Source: Paragordius varius
Lineage: Eukaryota; Nematomorpha
DNA: 64,000 nt
Reading direction: 5' to 3'
NCBI GenBank assembly: GCA_964247055.1
Contig: OZ176050.1
Coordinates: 7,130,001-7,194,000 of the forward strand
Part shown: positions 38,962 through 52,039 of the stretch, piece by piece
How the letters are laid out: each line of letters opens with the position of its first letter
Numbering within the stretch: the first letter of the stretch is position 1
Notes under the pieces: model-generated
What the model saw: the letters and a program-made list of their open reading frames with translations, nothing else
The model's database searches: none
Told to the model about the DNA's origin: nothing
Made by a program: the position numbers and the translations under genes

Positions 38962-39379
38962 AGTCAGTTAAACAAAACACCTTTTTAATCAAACAGCTAA
39001 CCAAACTCAACACTTTTTCAGTCCTCGACATTTTTTAACAAACACAACATTTCATTCAAATTCAACAATTTTCAAAAAGTAAAAATTTGTTAATATATAA
39101 TTTTAGAAATCTAAATTTAATCAAACAATTATTTGAAAAATTATGGAGTTTGTTGTTGATATTTAATTTATTAAAATGCATTAAATAAAAAAGAGTTGGT
39201 TTCTTAACATTTTTGTTAAATATTTCGTTAAAAATATAAAAAGTAATTAAACTTAAAAAATAATATATATTATTAACTGATGCTAATTTTAAAAAAATAT
39301 ATTATGAGTTGGGTTGAAAAAAAAGTTGAGTTTCAGTGGGTCAAAAAAATATTTTTTATAACATATACATTAACTGACT
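38962..39379. mobile_element. candidate inverted-repeat element
   Basis: Ends are AGTCAGTTAA (38962) and TTAACTGACT (39370), perfect reverse complements. Inside the left arm are repeats of CAACATTT and CTCAACACTTTTTCAG; inside the right arm is TTGGGTTGAAAAAAAAGTTGAG, partly complementary. The same vocabulary (CAACATTTTTT, TTTTTCAGTC) occurs in the hairpin MITE at 30935-31064, so they may be relatives. No coding sequence is present. Confidence 0.5.
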
Positions 39380-40920
39380 TTTTGGTTATAAGATTTATTT
39401 AAGTTTTCTAACTTTGGCATTAATAGACATATTTCGAGCTGAGTAAACTCCCAATTAGAAATAAGCAGTCCGAATTTGTGTGGCACAATGTAATTAAGCA
39501 CACCTGGTAGTTAAACCTACTTTCATAAAATTTAAAGAGCAAAATATAGGATTTTTGTAAAACGAAACGAAATAAACTAATCAATTGGCACAAACAAAAA
39601 AATTACATATATAGTCAGACTTTTTTAACCATTTATGCCCATTGAATATTTAAATCCATAGATGTCATCAATTAAAAAAATTGGTCTTTGCTAAAAACGC
39701 TTGTTTAATCTTCTTGGGTGTTTTTTTATTCATTAGATAAAAATAAAAACATTTTAGGGAAAAAAGTGCACAATAATATTTTATTGCATTTTGGAATATC
39801 ATATTTGACTACCAACGAATGTTGACAATTGATTAAAAGCTTATAATTGAAAATATTTTGATTTATCTTTTTGGGACTCTCTAGAAATATCCAAGCAAAG
39901 TACATTTTGTAAATGGATAATTTAAAATTTTAAATAATTAAGGTTATTGTTGATTTTATAAATATATGTATTCTAACATATTAAATACTAACCTAATGAA
40001 CTAATAAAAAAATTAAAGTTAAAGTTGAATTAAACCAAGTTTTTAAATATATATATATATATATATATGCATTAATTATAATCATAATGGATCACAACTG
40101 CGTTTTATATTTTATGAATATGAGTGCACATTCTTTACAAAAATATTAAAATCGTGCATTTTTTATGTGCCTGCATCAAAAATCGTTTTTCAATTGTTTT
40201 TCGATGATGTATTTGAAGAAAACCATGGTGTATAAATGCATAATACGCATGTATTCTAATCAAAAATTAACTGTACTTTAGCAAAAGCTTTTCAACATCA
40301 TAGCTAAAATTAAACAGTGTTGTTGGCAGATAGACTTGTTGTATACATCCACAATATTGTATGCAGATAACATTTAACTAGCTATATTATTGGCTACAAG
40401 AGATATTTTAAATTGGTTAGAGTAAAATGTTGTAGCGTATGCCTCAGTGGATTTAATTTTTTCGCATACTAGAATGAATCAAAAGACTCTTTAACCAAAA
40501 TTATTTCTACTGCATGTAAATTACAAATCTTATTTATATATTGAAGGTATAGATATCGCATATATATCCTTTTTATATAACACATTTTTTATCATTTTTT
40601 TCTTTATAACATAATTTTAACGATTAGTTAATACAATGCGGTTAAATTTTGTATGATATAAATTAAAAATATGAATTTCAATTTTTTGCAATCAAAAACC
40701 TTTTAACAATAATAATGGTAAATTAAATACATTCGATAATTATCATTTTATATTACTAAAAATATGTTGGATTTTTTCGGATTGAAAACCATTTTTTAGA
40801 AATTGAAATTTGATCATTTTTTATTTTGTTTAAATTTATTTACTCAAGATTTTTTATTGCCAAAAAGGGTATATAGCTAACACAAGTTTTTAATTAACTA
40901 ACACGCTATTTTGTGATTCC

Positions 40921-40947
40921 TATATATATATATATATATATATATAT
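40921..40947. repeat. (TA)n microsatellite
   Basis: Uninterrupted TA run of 27 bases. Confidence 0.85.
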
Positions 40948-41128
40948 CATTTTTTAAATCTGGTAACTTTTTCGAAAAAAATATTTTTCGATTAAATTTT
41001 AAGTCTAAATATAAAGAACAATATTTTGTTTCGTAAAAGAATGCCTCTTTTAAAATATGACTGAAATGGGAAATTAAATTAAACTCTAATTGTTTTTCTT
41101 GTATTGTGAGAGAGTTGGTTAGGTCCCA

Positions 41129-41149
41129 ACACACACACACACACACACA
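41129..41149. repeat. (CA)n microsatellite
   Basis: About ten CA units. Confidence 0.85.
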
Positions 41150-44100
41150 ACACTCACACGTTAATTTGAAAAAAAAACTAATTGAGTCTTTTTAAAGCAA
41201 AAAGCAGCTATCAAAGTTAATCTAATCTCCCTCTATATATATATAAAAATTAATATAATATCAAATTTTGATGACCAGACGCCAAAAAACTTTATTACGC
41301 AAAAAAAAGTTTAAATGTTTTTTTTATTTTGTTAAAGGATCAAATTAAAAATAATGTTTCACAATTTGGTTAAACCTTGCTTTTTCCCCTTCAAAGAAAA
41401 AGTTAATATAAAAACTTATTTTAAACCAACAACCATAAATCAATTGGAAATTACAACGATAAAATTTGGAGGAGCGAATCCTATATACAATAATATATAA
41501 TTATATATAAAAGGGAAGGATTAATTGTATCAGTCACAATTACATCATATGAAATTAATTATGAAAATAAATTTTCGGACATAAATAAATTCCCCATAAC
41601 AATATGTATCTATAAACCCTTATTAGAGAGATAGAGAGACTATCAATTGTCAAAATATTGTAGTAGGATTTATGAAAGTGGTTGGCACATTAGTAATTGA
41701 AATATAATTGAAGGAAAAAACATTTTTATGTTCTTAAAATCAGAAATCAAAACAAAAAATGGGGAGTTTAGTATGGGAGAGGAAGGTTTTAAAACATCCA
41801 TTTAGCTTAATTGATTCGGAAGCAATTTGGCCAATTACACTGCGCACAGATCCACAAATCCTATAATTACAAGCAAGTATAATTATTTTTATCATAATAT
41901 CATAATTATTATTATGGCGTAAGCCGATCCTGATTTATTTCCTCATTTTATCTAATAAATAGACAAAAATGTAATTATAAAAAATGGTTTTTGTGTTAGG
42001 CATGTAGTATGCCGTTTGATTTACCTTAATCCAAAACAATTAGTTAAAATTGTTTTAAAATATAGCATTTAATATTTGTAAGTAGCAGCAGGATAAAAAC
42101 AGACATTTATGGATGGCTTAATAAACATTGATAAATGAATGATGCTTTTAAATATATTGCATGTTCCGTTTGTTCGTATTATTGTTATTAAACTTGGTTA
42201 CATATATATATATATATATTTGATAACCAATCTGACAATATTACAATTAAATAAGGCATATAAATTTTTATAATATATTTATTTGACAAGATCTACGAAA
42301 GATCAATAACACTAATCTATGAGGAATTGTTGAATATCGGCTTTTTATAGTTATTAAAATTAATTAATAAAAGCTTAATATTTGGTGATTTAAAAAAATA
42401 TCCAAAATTTACTCAATTATCATGACTTGACATTGAAACTAAAATTAGAATCATTTATATAATAACCGGTCCAGGCCTTTGAATTTAAAATTGATTCTTT
42501 GAAAATAATCAAATACATATGGACTTTAAAAAATCAAAACAACTGCTTTAGTTATGTTTCTGATCGATTTTGGTGATTCAAAACTCATTCTCACTAACTC
42601 AAATTGCTTCCATCCCTGATATCGAAAAATCTAAACCTCTAATGTTCGCAATGAAATAAATTAACCATTATCATTAAATTTTATGAATTATAAACCAAAT
42701 TGTAAACGAAAATGATTGAAACTGAGTGTGTGAAGTGGCATTGGTTAAATTCCAAAACTGCCCAATTATTCCATCATTGTGAATTGACCTTGAGCAGACG
42801 AAACTTTCACAAGTCCTGATATTAAGTCCTTACCCTTTAATAAAAAAAGAAATAAGACTTTAGTGATTGTTTAGCATTGTAAGCAAAATAATGGGGATTA
42901 GGGTAAATAAAGGTATATTGGATTTTAAGTTTGATTATCTCAAGATATGAAACGTGAAAATTAAACGGTAGGTAAACCAAAAATATGATGTTGCCTAATT
43001 TTATAACCAAATTTTACCCATATGACCAAACAAATGGATATTTAAAATCTTTAGATTTCCCAAATCAGTTTTATTTCTAACATAGTTGTATAAACAACCC
43101 AAAAGTCTAATTTCTATAATATAATTTGCATCTCCGTCTAATTAATATTAAAAAAATGTAATTTAGCACAATTGCATGTGAAATCTCAAGTCAAATAGTT
43201 GTGTCGTTGACGAAGGATAAGCTCAAAACTACTATTATTATTATTGAGAAGAGATATTAACATATCATCTGCGTTTTATTGAAAATTATTTTCTGTTTTT
43301 CAGTTTAAAGTAAACTTATTAATATTAATTTAGAGATTGTAATATTATCTTAGTCGATTGATTGGAAACTAATTAAATTATTTTTCTTGTTTTTAGTATG
43401 ACCTATATTAAAAACTGTATTAGTTATGCGTGCTAAAATTTCTTATATGTTAAATTACCTATTTTATTAGACATTTCGTAATGTATTTTCTAATTTTCTC
43501 AATAGGGTCCCAGGTGTTAAAAATAGCTTGATGTCTCAAATCTAGTTCAAATATCGTTCTTTTCATCTAAAATGTGTACTGATTAGAAATATTTTTTTGG
43601 AAATCCTATAGCAAATAGTTCAATTATTTGTCCAGTTTTTACCAAGGATTAAATCACGATTATTTTATATATTAGCCTTCGTTTATCGACATTCTATGTA
43701 CAAATGGAGAAATTTTTTAAATATGCGATCTCAAAATTATGTTTTGTTAAAATTTAATCCTTTTATGATGCGCTGGTCATGGTTCTATTTATCAAGTTAA
43801 CTCCTGATTCTAACTTCACCTTCTCTGAAAATATCTTGTGAGATATTTTCTGGAAAACGTATTGACTCGATTATTTACCAATTATAATAAAACTCTTTTT
43901 TAGAATTGCATCCTTTAAAATACGGTTATATGTTTTCAATTTTTAAAAAAATGTGCCATATAAAGTTAACAATCTAAAATACCTATCCCATTATTCTATT
44001 TAAACGCTTAGAAAAAAAATATTGGCTTTGAAGCACTTGTCCCTTAAATGTGTGAGATCATATCTTTCAATGTTGCGAAAAAATCGGAATCTTTACATTG

Positions 44101-45613
44101 TTTGAAGAACGTATAAGCTTGTGATGAGCCCTTTTTTAAACCGGATTTTATCATTACCCTCTGTAAATAATGAGCCTTAAAGAGTCATAATTTTAAAAAC
44201 AAGTATAATTGGTTTTAGCTATTACATATACAAATGCACCAATTATGTCCAGCCATTTTTTTATCACCTCCTAAGTTTAACAAATCAAAAGTGGGATAAG
44301 ATTGTTTAAACGCAGTTGAATATTCAAATTAAAAATTAGAAACTTATACTTCATTTACATTTGAATAAGGCACGGACGATTTTGAATATAGCTGTCTGTT
44401 TGACCCGATTCACAGATGAGAATGACAAGGTATAACCCATTCGAAAAAGGTTTGTTACTAATTATTCATGTGCACTAAAATGGGTTAGTTTAATGAATCA
44501 GCACCTGCTTAGTTACTCCACTGTAAAAGGACAATATTACAAAATACAAGTTTGAATAAATTAATGTTTCACTAAGGTTCTAAATATCGTGATATTTATG
44601 TAGGTCATATACCAAATCTATTTTAGGTAATAACAAGAAATTCTGACTTAAAAATCGGACTCATTTTATTTTAATAATGGCCATATGGATTTAGTTTCAA
44701 ACGACTTGAAATAAAACGCTAAAAAATAATTATAAGAATGTATTTTGTAACTAATATTTTTTTCAGGGTTGTCAAAAGACAACGGTGGGTTTTTTAAATA
44801 TTGTTTTTGAGCCATATTTTTATGAATTATATCAATATTAAAGAAACAAATAAATTGTGATTGTTTCGATATAAAATTATTTCGTAGAAATGGCGTTTAA
44901 ACTCTATTTTTCAACATTTCATATATAACCGATATGGAGAAATAATAAATATCTTTAAAGGAAACTTTAAACAATTCGTATATGTACAATAATACTATCA
45001 AAAAATAGTTAAAATTTTTCCAACAAAACATATGTTGCTGTTAATCAATTTTTATTTTAAAAATATGATCTAATATTAATAAAAAACTGGGCATGTAAAT
45101 TAAATACTTCAATATTATTGGACTACTAAGAATATATTTTTTAATTTACAGCGGTAAGGCAGAAAACTGACTACTAAGATATTGGGTTGGTCATGTCGTA
45201 TAATTTATAAAAATTCAGTATATTATCTCCTCTGAATAATAAATACCTAGCTTTTCGGGTAAAACCTATATGGAAAACCTGGGTTATAATATCATCATAG
45301 ATATATATTACTCAATAGAGTACAATAACTTATAATAAATACCGATAATATCATTTTGAAATGAAATACACCTAAACAATAACCAATAACCTATTTTTTT
45401 TAATTTATTTTAAATTAACACCAATATTTGTCCTTTTTGGTTTTAACTAAATTAAGCAAAAAAATATTATATATTTGTAATATTATAATTAGGGATATCA
45501 AAATAAAGAAAGCTAAATATTCTTTGTGTTAAACTACTCTTTTAAATAATTTTATAAAACTAAAAACAAATATGATATAATATCATATAGAACTGTTGTA
45601 TCTGATAACCATT

Positions 45614-45619
45614 TTTATT
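45614..45619 (-). terminator. poly(A) signal of the three-exon gene
   Basis: AATAAA on the minus strand, 32 bases past the stop codon at 45651-45653. Confidence 0.5.
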
Positions 45620-45650
45620 TATTACTATGGCGCTTATATATTACTATTCT

Positions 45651-47120
45651 TCAATTTACAGTCGTGGATGTATTGAAATTCTCCGCCGAAATTATTGAAG
45701 GCGATGGTTTAATAAATGACTTTGCATCAAGTATGGCAAAACTATTGGCATATCTCATATCGTCTTTCCGTATTTGATTGAGCCATTTCGATCTCACCGA
45801 TTTCCAAACAGCTGTGTGAGACTCCAGATTAATCGCATTCTACAATAAATTTTATTTGCATACATATAATTTTAAGCCATGAAAATTGTTGGGATTGAGT
45901 AGGTAAATACTTTTATCAGCTCAGAAAAATATTTAAAAAGCAGCAAGTGATTATTAAATGTCAAAAATTTTACGTAGTATAAATATAAAACACATAACCA
46001 TTAAAGCTACAAAACATTGCCTTACTTATCCATAATATTAAATAACAATTACATCTATTATTATTATTATTACATTTTAGTGTTGTATATAATAATTACG
46101 TACAGTTTCACCACCAATCATTGATAACGAGTTACGCTCTTCACTACTTAGCGGTTTGGCTATTCTTGGATGTTTTAACCCTTCAATATTTTCCCAAGGG
46201 ACTGGTGGAGGTAATCTACTCTCTGAGACTTCTTTCGTAATGTTTGGCGCTTTTTCCATCGCTTTTAATCGATTTAATTTGGCTAGAGACCAATATCGAC
46301 ACTGCTCATAAAGGGAACTCTGGATCTGAGTTTGCTTATTATCGAGCGTGGTGTCCTGATTACCAAATGTGCGTTCAATTTTCGGTTTTTTGGCAGGACT
46401 TCGAATGATTTGTGTCTGAGATAAATTGTTAAGATTGTTATTTACATAGTGGGTCGGGGCTTCCGATTTAACGGTAGTGAAAGCCGTAATTCTTCTATTG
46501 AGATTCATATCATCCTGCGCTTGTTTGATTGGATGGGAGGGAGAATAATTTTTGAATTTAACGGTTGGCAAAACCTTCCTTGAGGGTGTTGTAGCTGAAG
46601 TTTTCTCATCTAGACTTGACTTTTTGGACGTTTGTTGAGACGACTCTGGAGATTTGAGGGGACTCCGTTTGACAGGAAACGTAATAAATTCATCATTCTA
46701 TGTTATATGTAATATTTTTAATTTGAAAGAAAATTTGTAAGAAAAAATTAATTTACGGATTAATGGGAACGTTGTTTATAGAGGTCAAATTTTTTACAAT
46801 ATCAAACTGATATATATATATATATATACAAGGATAACATTCGGATGTTTTGTATGTCACTCAATCGTTAATTGTTTCAAATTCAATGAACACGGGTTAT
46901 GTTCAAAAACCGTTTTATAACATGACGCTAAATCAATTTATAATATTTATGTCTAATAGCATATTTCAAAACAATCTCACATTAGATAAAGAAGCTTAAC
47001 AAAACGAAATTAATTAGACAAAATTATTTTGTGATAAAAATTACACGATAAAATTTTGAAAGCGACAAAATTGTACGCTTCATTGCAATAATTAAGAGAA
47101 AATATTGGACCTACCTGCAT
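45651..47120 (-). CDS. unrecognised basic, probably nuclear protein, three exons
   Basis: I do not recognise the family. Model on the minus strand: 47120-47115 (ATG CAG, then donor GTAGGT), 46697-46104, and 45839-45651 ending in TGA; all junctions are phase 0 and give 262 residues. The two larger exons have coding-like composition, clearly less AT-rich than their surroundings. The N-terminal half is polar and basic with proline-directed phosphorylation-like sites (KRSPLKSPE), SPAKKPKIER, a possible nuclear localisation signal, and TVKFKN, resembling a PP1-binding RVxF motif. The C-terminal exon carries a Trp/Arg-rich segment (TAVWKSVRSKWLNQIRKDD). The main uncertainty is the 6-base first coding exon, chosen because it supplies an ATG in phase and an excellent donor. 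Exon 2 reads past its donor to a stop at 46077, so a read-through isoform is possible. Confidence 0.6.
45840..46103 (-). other. intron of the three-exon gene
   Basis: Donor GTACGT after GGET and acceptor TTATTGTAG before NAINLES, 264 bp, phase 0. Confidence 0.6.
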
Positions 47121-47176
47121 ATAATAAACAATATTTATGACAAATTTTAAATAAGAATAGTATTATGTATATACAA

Positions 47177-47182
47177 TTTATT
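47177..47182 (-). terminator. poly(A) signal of PIG-V
   Basis: AATAAA on the minus strand 68 bases past the PIG-V stop codon. Confidence 0.5.
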
Positions 47183-47249
47183 TAATAAAACACGAAAATC
47201 ACAAAAAAAAGTTATTAGTAATGTTGCGCGTGAAATACATTTAATCATC

Positions 47250-48821
47250 TCAAGTCCACGGGTAAAAATTGACATGGAGTGCAGATCCAATTAACGTAAA
47301 AAATGTCGCATACCAGAAGTAGAAAGGCATTATACGGTACAAAAGTTTTAAGAAATTAACAAGCGATATATTTTGCAGAGCATTTGACTTGCGTGAATCA
47401 TACTCTTCACTTTTGTCGAGCAGCGATTTTAAAAAACAAGCATTGAATGTTTGAGCTAAGTACACATAAAAGAAGGGAAAGGATGAACATATAACTCTTG
47501 TAGATATTTCAATGTGAGACATAAATACTAGCGTGTATAGGAGTAAAACACCATGAATAATGACGGGAAACAAGGGATTCCAAATAAACTTCCAAAGAAT
47601 ATTGGAGGTGTTTAGGGATAAAGATTTCACAACACAAGAAACGGCAAACTTAATTGACAAAACAAGGTACATCAATATGGGCAGGGCCAAAACGAAACAA
47701 GGTGCCTTTCGCCATTTAAAATAATGCAAAAATCCAACGTCCCAATACTTACGTTGTATGTTAAAATAAAAATGAGGCATCAACATTCTAAGTAACATAT
47801 TATATTTGGATGAACACCATTCAGGTTCAGTGTAAGAAATATTCAATGGCTCAAATGTTGTATTAATTTTATTATAGGCCTCAATTAAATTTGGAGAAAG
47901 TTTGTAATTTTGACCGATGCCATATTTAACAATATCAGCGATGTGTTCCACTGGATTATGTTGGCCAAAGTATCCTTTAGTTTTTCCGAAATCCTTAATC
48001 AAATGATTCTGTGGCAAACAAAAGGTTGAATGGGCATAAGCATTATACATAACAAGTGGTCCCATCACAAATATGATGCAAATCACAGATAAAATTAAAA
48101 ACTTAATCAAATTCCAGAATTTTAGCTTATTTTTTTCTATAAAATCGTAAAGTAATTGATAAAGTAGAGAATGAGCCAGGTATATTACATTGAAAACACC
48201 TATGAATCTTGTGCCTATGCTAAAGCCAACCAGTAAGGCCGATAATAAAGTAAACAGGTAATTATGATTTTTATAGGACTTGGATATCAAGTAAAAGGCC
48301 AAAAAAGATAAAAACATATAAAGAGATTCGGAATACAGCGTTGTGTAAAAGATTGTGGCTGGATTAATTATAAAAAACCATAATAAAACTTTTGTTTGTG
48401 ATAGTTGATAAATTGAAACGAATAAAAATATTCTTTGCAAAATCAACAATGTAAAATAATTTAAGAAAATATTAAAAAATATGCCTGTTAATATTAAATT
48501 ATTGAAGATATCAAAAGTTTTAATTAACAATGGAAAAATCGGAAAAAATGCTAAAAGGTGCTCATAGACATATCCGTTTTGTGCAATAAAATAAAAATAA
48601 CGAGCATCCCATTTTACAAATCCGTCAAGATAGTGATTAATTATATAATTAAATGCATCGGGTTTATGGTCAGAAACATAATTGTTAGCAAATGTAATAT
48701 AAAATAAATATAAAATTTTAAATGAGAAAAAGGTAATAAATACGTTAAATTTTGTAGAAGACGTTTTGATTCGAGATGAAACACGTATGGGACTTTGAAA
48801 ATCTTGAGACTTGGATGTCAT
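47250..48821 (-). CDS. PIGV: GPI mannosyltransferase 2 (PIG-V)
   Basis: Adds the second mannose to the glycosylphosphatidylinositol anchor precursor in the ER lumen, using dolichol-phosphate mannose. The 523-residue intronless frame matches the PIG-V family in length and order: a first hydrophobic helix (about 25-45), then the luminal signature WDARYFYFIAQNGYVYEH at 71-88 with the acidic residue expected of this glycosyltransferase class, AFFPIFPLL, NPATIFYTTLYSESLYMFLSF, GTRFIGVFNV and, near the end, a STRVICSSFPFFYV segment. About ten membrane segments are visible, consistent with a multi-pass ER protein. The start is the first ATG after several stops. It lies about 130 bases upstream of the inferred start of the next minus-strand gene, so the two may be transcribed in tandem. 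Confidence 0.9.
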   Translation of the reverse strand: MTSKSQDFQSPIRVSSRIKTSSTKFNVFITFFSFKILYLFYITFANNYVSDHKPDAFNYIINHYLDGFVKWDARYFYFIAQNGYVYEHLLAFFPIFPLLIKTFDIFNNLILTGIFFNIFLNYFTLLILQRIFLFVSIYQLSQTKVLLWFFIINPATIFYTTLYSESLYMFLSFLAFYLISKSYKNHNYLFTLLSALLVGFSIGTRFIGVFNVIYLAHSLLYQLLYDFIEKNKLKFWNLIKFLILSVICIIFVMGPLVMYNAYAHSTFCLPQNHLIKDFGKTKGYFGQHNPVEHIADIVKYGIGQNYKLSPNLIEAYNKINTTFEPLNISYTEPEWCSSKYNMLLRMLMPHFYFNIQRKYWDVGFLHYFKWRKAPCFVLALPILMYLVLSIKFAVSCVVKSLSLNTSNILWKFIWNPLFPVIIHGVLLLYTLVFMSHIEISTRVICSSFPFFYVYLAQTFNACFLKSLLDKSEEYDSRKSNALQNISLVNFLKLLYRIMPFYFWYATFFTLIGSALHVNFYPWT

Positions 48822-49300
48822 ATTGTATATTTAAATAAGTTATATCAAGAAAAGGGCAGACAACAATGAATTAAAATTAAAAAAATTTACATATCGCGGT
48901 TATGTCAAAAACGTACACATATGATTCAAATATTATTTTAATTTTTATAAGATAAATTAAAAAAGGGGCTAGTTGGATGCAACTATGGGTAATTTTTTAG
49001 TACAAGGATTATTTCAAAATCTCTCTTTGGGTAACTGTGTACACCCAGGGTTTATAAAATACATTACCTTTTTTATAAACTGAAATAAAATAAATATTAT
49101 ATAAAACGTGGCAGATTATTTTTTTTAAATAATAGTCTTGAAAATTTAAATACCCTGCTATAATCTTGCATAGCTTAAACTCCGGTCAACTTTTAGGTTT
49201 AAGCCAAAAAATATATTGATGGTGCTTTTGATTTGGATATTGATTGAAATTTAAGGTAACCTGCTTTATATCGGAAAATAGCAATGACTTGCTAAATAAC
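48822..49300. other. intergenic between PIG-V and repeats
   Basis: Probable PIG-V promoter side. No clear core-promoter element is distinguishable in this base composition. Confidence 0.35.
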
Positions 49301-51400
49301 TTTTTTTTGGCGTAGGCTAAATACTTCATTACAAAAAATCACTAAAATATATCACACACTATAATATGTAAAAGCCAAATAATAATATAAAACTTCAAGT
49401 TTTAGATGTGGGTTAACCCGTCTAATATGGGAAAGTTTTTTAAAATCTAACCCAAATATGCTGAGATTACACGGTATAATTTTTTAATATTGCTCGAACG
49501 GGGGCACATCCTGATAAATATATATTATGCAGTGTCAGAATTGCCGTTACAAATGATTTAAAGAAGTAATTCACAATTTTGTGCTAATTGTTACATATTA
49601 TAAAATGGATTTGCGCACATTTTGATAATTTTTTTGGTTTGATTTATTCCAAAAAATTATTAAAATATGTCATAAACAATATATAAAAAGCAGTACAATA
49701 TTTTTAAATTTTTAGATGTGTCCAAAGGTTCCAAATCTTTTTGCTCTTCTAAATGGGTGAGATTGCGCCATAAAAAATTAAATCTACGCTAAATCTTGGC
49801 ATCAAAAAAGTTTCCTACCTAAAAATTACATATTTTTTTTTAAAATTTAATTAGCCTAATCATACTATTTTGTGGCAATGATGAAAGGGTATAAAAACGC
49901 TTTAAGATATTAAAACACTTTTTCTATATCATTCGATGATGAACATTTTCTGTCTCAAAATTTTAATTTAAAAATTAGTTTCCCTTCAAATTTAAACATA
50001 CAATATGTTTTCACAAATTTTTTTCCACGTTTATAAGTAAAGAATACTTTGTGATAACATTCTTTAGCACTATCAAATTAGAAAAACTGCTTTAACACTT
50101 CGATTCAAATTAGGGTATCTAAATACACCAGATAATATTTAAATTGATATTTTTAGAAAACTACCTGCCTAAGGCCAAAATAGCTAAAATTTTAAAAAAA
50201 ATTATTGTTTGTTTTTTAAATATACTATTATTATAACTATGATATTTTTTGGGATGAAAGAATAATTTAGTCGAAAATTTTTTATTAGACAAAATGTGCA
50301 AAAATTCCATTATTTTAGAGTAATTATCACAAAAATGTGAATAACTTTTTAAATCAATTATAAGGGTCAAAATCAAAAGGACCATTATTATTCTGATACA
50401 TCTTCTTATCATTATATATTTCAACAGTTTTTTCTGGTAACTGTACATATACCATTTGCATTTCAAGAGTGTCCTTGAAAACTTCAAGTTGGTCCTTAAA
50501 ATTTTTGAATTTTGATTTAACCATAATTATTGAATGTATTTCTTTAATTTATTATTTTTAACCTAATTTTCCTTATTTATTATATATTTGTTCATTAATA
50601 AATAAAACTTTTAGTTTAAAAACCACTTTTTTATTTCAAATTAATTTTTTTCCAATTTAACAAAATGATTAACTTAAAATGTTTTTTATAAAAAATTGTA
50701 AATAATAACCCAGAATACATTTATATATTTTAATTAGCTGTTATAATCTTATAGATATCCAAAATAAATTATAAATAAAGCTTTAAAATCACATTTTACT
50801 AGCAAATTTTTGAATTTTTATTTATTTTCATCAGCTGTGCGTATTAATCGTGTTTGGAAGTATCCAAATGTAGAAGTTAACTCTAAAATATAAGTTTTTT
50901 TATATTACACAACAGCGGGGTTAAATAATTGAATTTTAACCAAAACAACTCTCATAAATATCCAATTTTTAGCTCTGGGGTAAAACTACCCAATCGTTTG
51001 CGAAATAAGGTATTAAAGTGTTAAAGCACAAAACATATCTAAATCACCTTCGATTCCAATTAGACTATTAGATAACCCCAATCAGTTTAATTAATATTTT
51101 ACAAAATATGAGATGTATTAATACCATTTCAAAAATTTGTATAATAATGTTGTCCAAATTAATAAAAAGCGCATTCAAAATGACTTGATATTACTTATTT
51201 TATAGACAAGCCTGAATGTAAAAATTTAGACAACATGACATAAGGGCATGAACTAAATTAAAAAATAATGGGTTAACTTTTTTTCTGTCGATAATAGTGT
51301 TAGTGATCATATAAAGGATTAATATTTTTTACCGGTAGAACAAAAACGGTATTTAGTTGTGAAATAAAGATGGCGTAGAAGTGGTTTGAAAAGGAATACT
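49301..51400 (+). repeat. dispersed repeat family, copy B (~2.1 kb)
   Basis: Contains the family block GGTATAAAAACG, TTTAAGATATTAAAACAC, CTATATCATTCGATGATG (49890-49950) shared with copies near 21.7, 62.3 and 63.0 kb. Its right part, 51219-51400, aligns with 63783-63980 (TGTAAAAATTTAG-CAACATG, GTAGAAGTGGTTTGA against GTCGAAGTAGTTTGA). Inside, a segment with TTACTAAAATATATCA-like text occurs near 49340 and 49660, suggesting an internal duplication. The frame at 50161-50487 shows no domain. Ends and class are undetermined. Confidence 0.5.
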
Positions 51401-52039
51401 TTTTTAATTTATATTATTATTATTATTAAGGAAAACTGTTTGAAAATGGGACTGCCTTTTTGTAGTTTTTTAACAAATATGCAAATTTAAAGGAAAAGTC
51501 AAACTCAGTATATTATGCATGGAAAGTTACATCTGTTTGTGCCATATTATATGTCCTATTATTATGATAAATTTAAATTATAAATTGCATTCTCAAAAAA
51601 GAAAATAACTAAAGTTTTTAGCCCAACTTTTAATGCTGCCTTTGACCGATAACAATGAACCTTGACAGGGCACGGCTAATATTTATAAAATAGGTTGTAA
51701 ATTATTAATTGTATTTGTGGTTTTTGTTCATTATTTATATATCCTTCATTAAATTTAGGATATGAGCTCAGCTAATATTCAAACATGGAAAAATATTGGA
51801 ATTAATTGATTGTAAAAATACTTATACTCTTTTGTAACATCAATAAAATATATAATATTAGTTGGAAAAAAATGAGCCACTGATTTTAATCAATAAATTA
51901 TTATTATTCCTATACTTTTGGGATGTGAAATACGGGCAGGCACGGGTAAGGTTATATTTATGCAGGTGTTATTATTAAATAAATCAAAATATTTTGGGAA
52001 ATGACATATATTTTTTAACATATTCTATTTTTACGAAAT
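51401..52039. other. 5' flank of the serpin gene
   Basis: AT-rich sequence leading to the serpin start; it presumably holds the promoter and 5' untranslated sequence, but nothing specific is identifiable. Confidence 0.35.

Larger units (their letters stand above)
39380..45613. other. 6 kb intergenic region, no gene seen
   Basis: AT-rich, with TA tracts at 40049-40068 and 40921-40947, a CA tract at 41129-41149 and a TA tract at 42199-42220. No exon with coding-like composition was found on either strand. It may contain distal regulatory DNA of LMO or of the gene to the right. Confidence 0.45.

Noticed and set aside
44760-44800. Palindrome TTGTCAAAAGACAA as an operator-like site
   Set aside because: A single short palindrome in 8 kb of AT-rich DNA is expected by chance and has no gene next to it.
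50161-50487. 108-codon minus-strand frame
   Set aside because: It lies inside a dispersed repeat, is Lys/Ile/Phe-rich as random AT DNA gives, and the related copy at 62-63 kb does not keep it.
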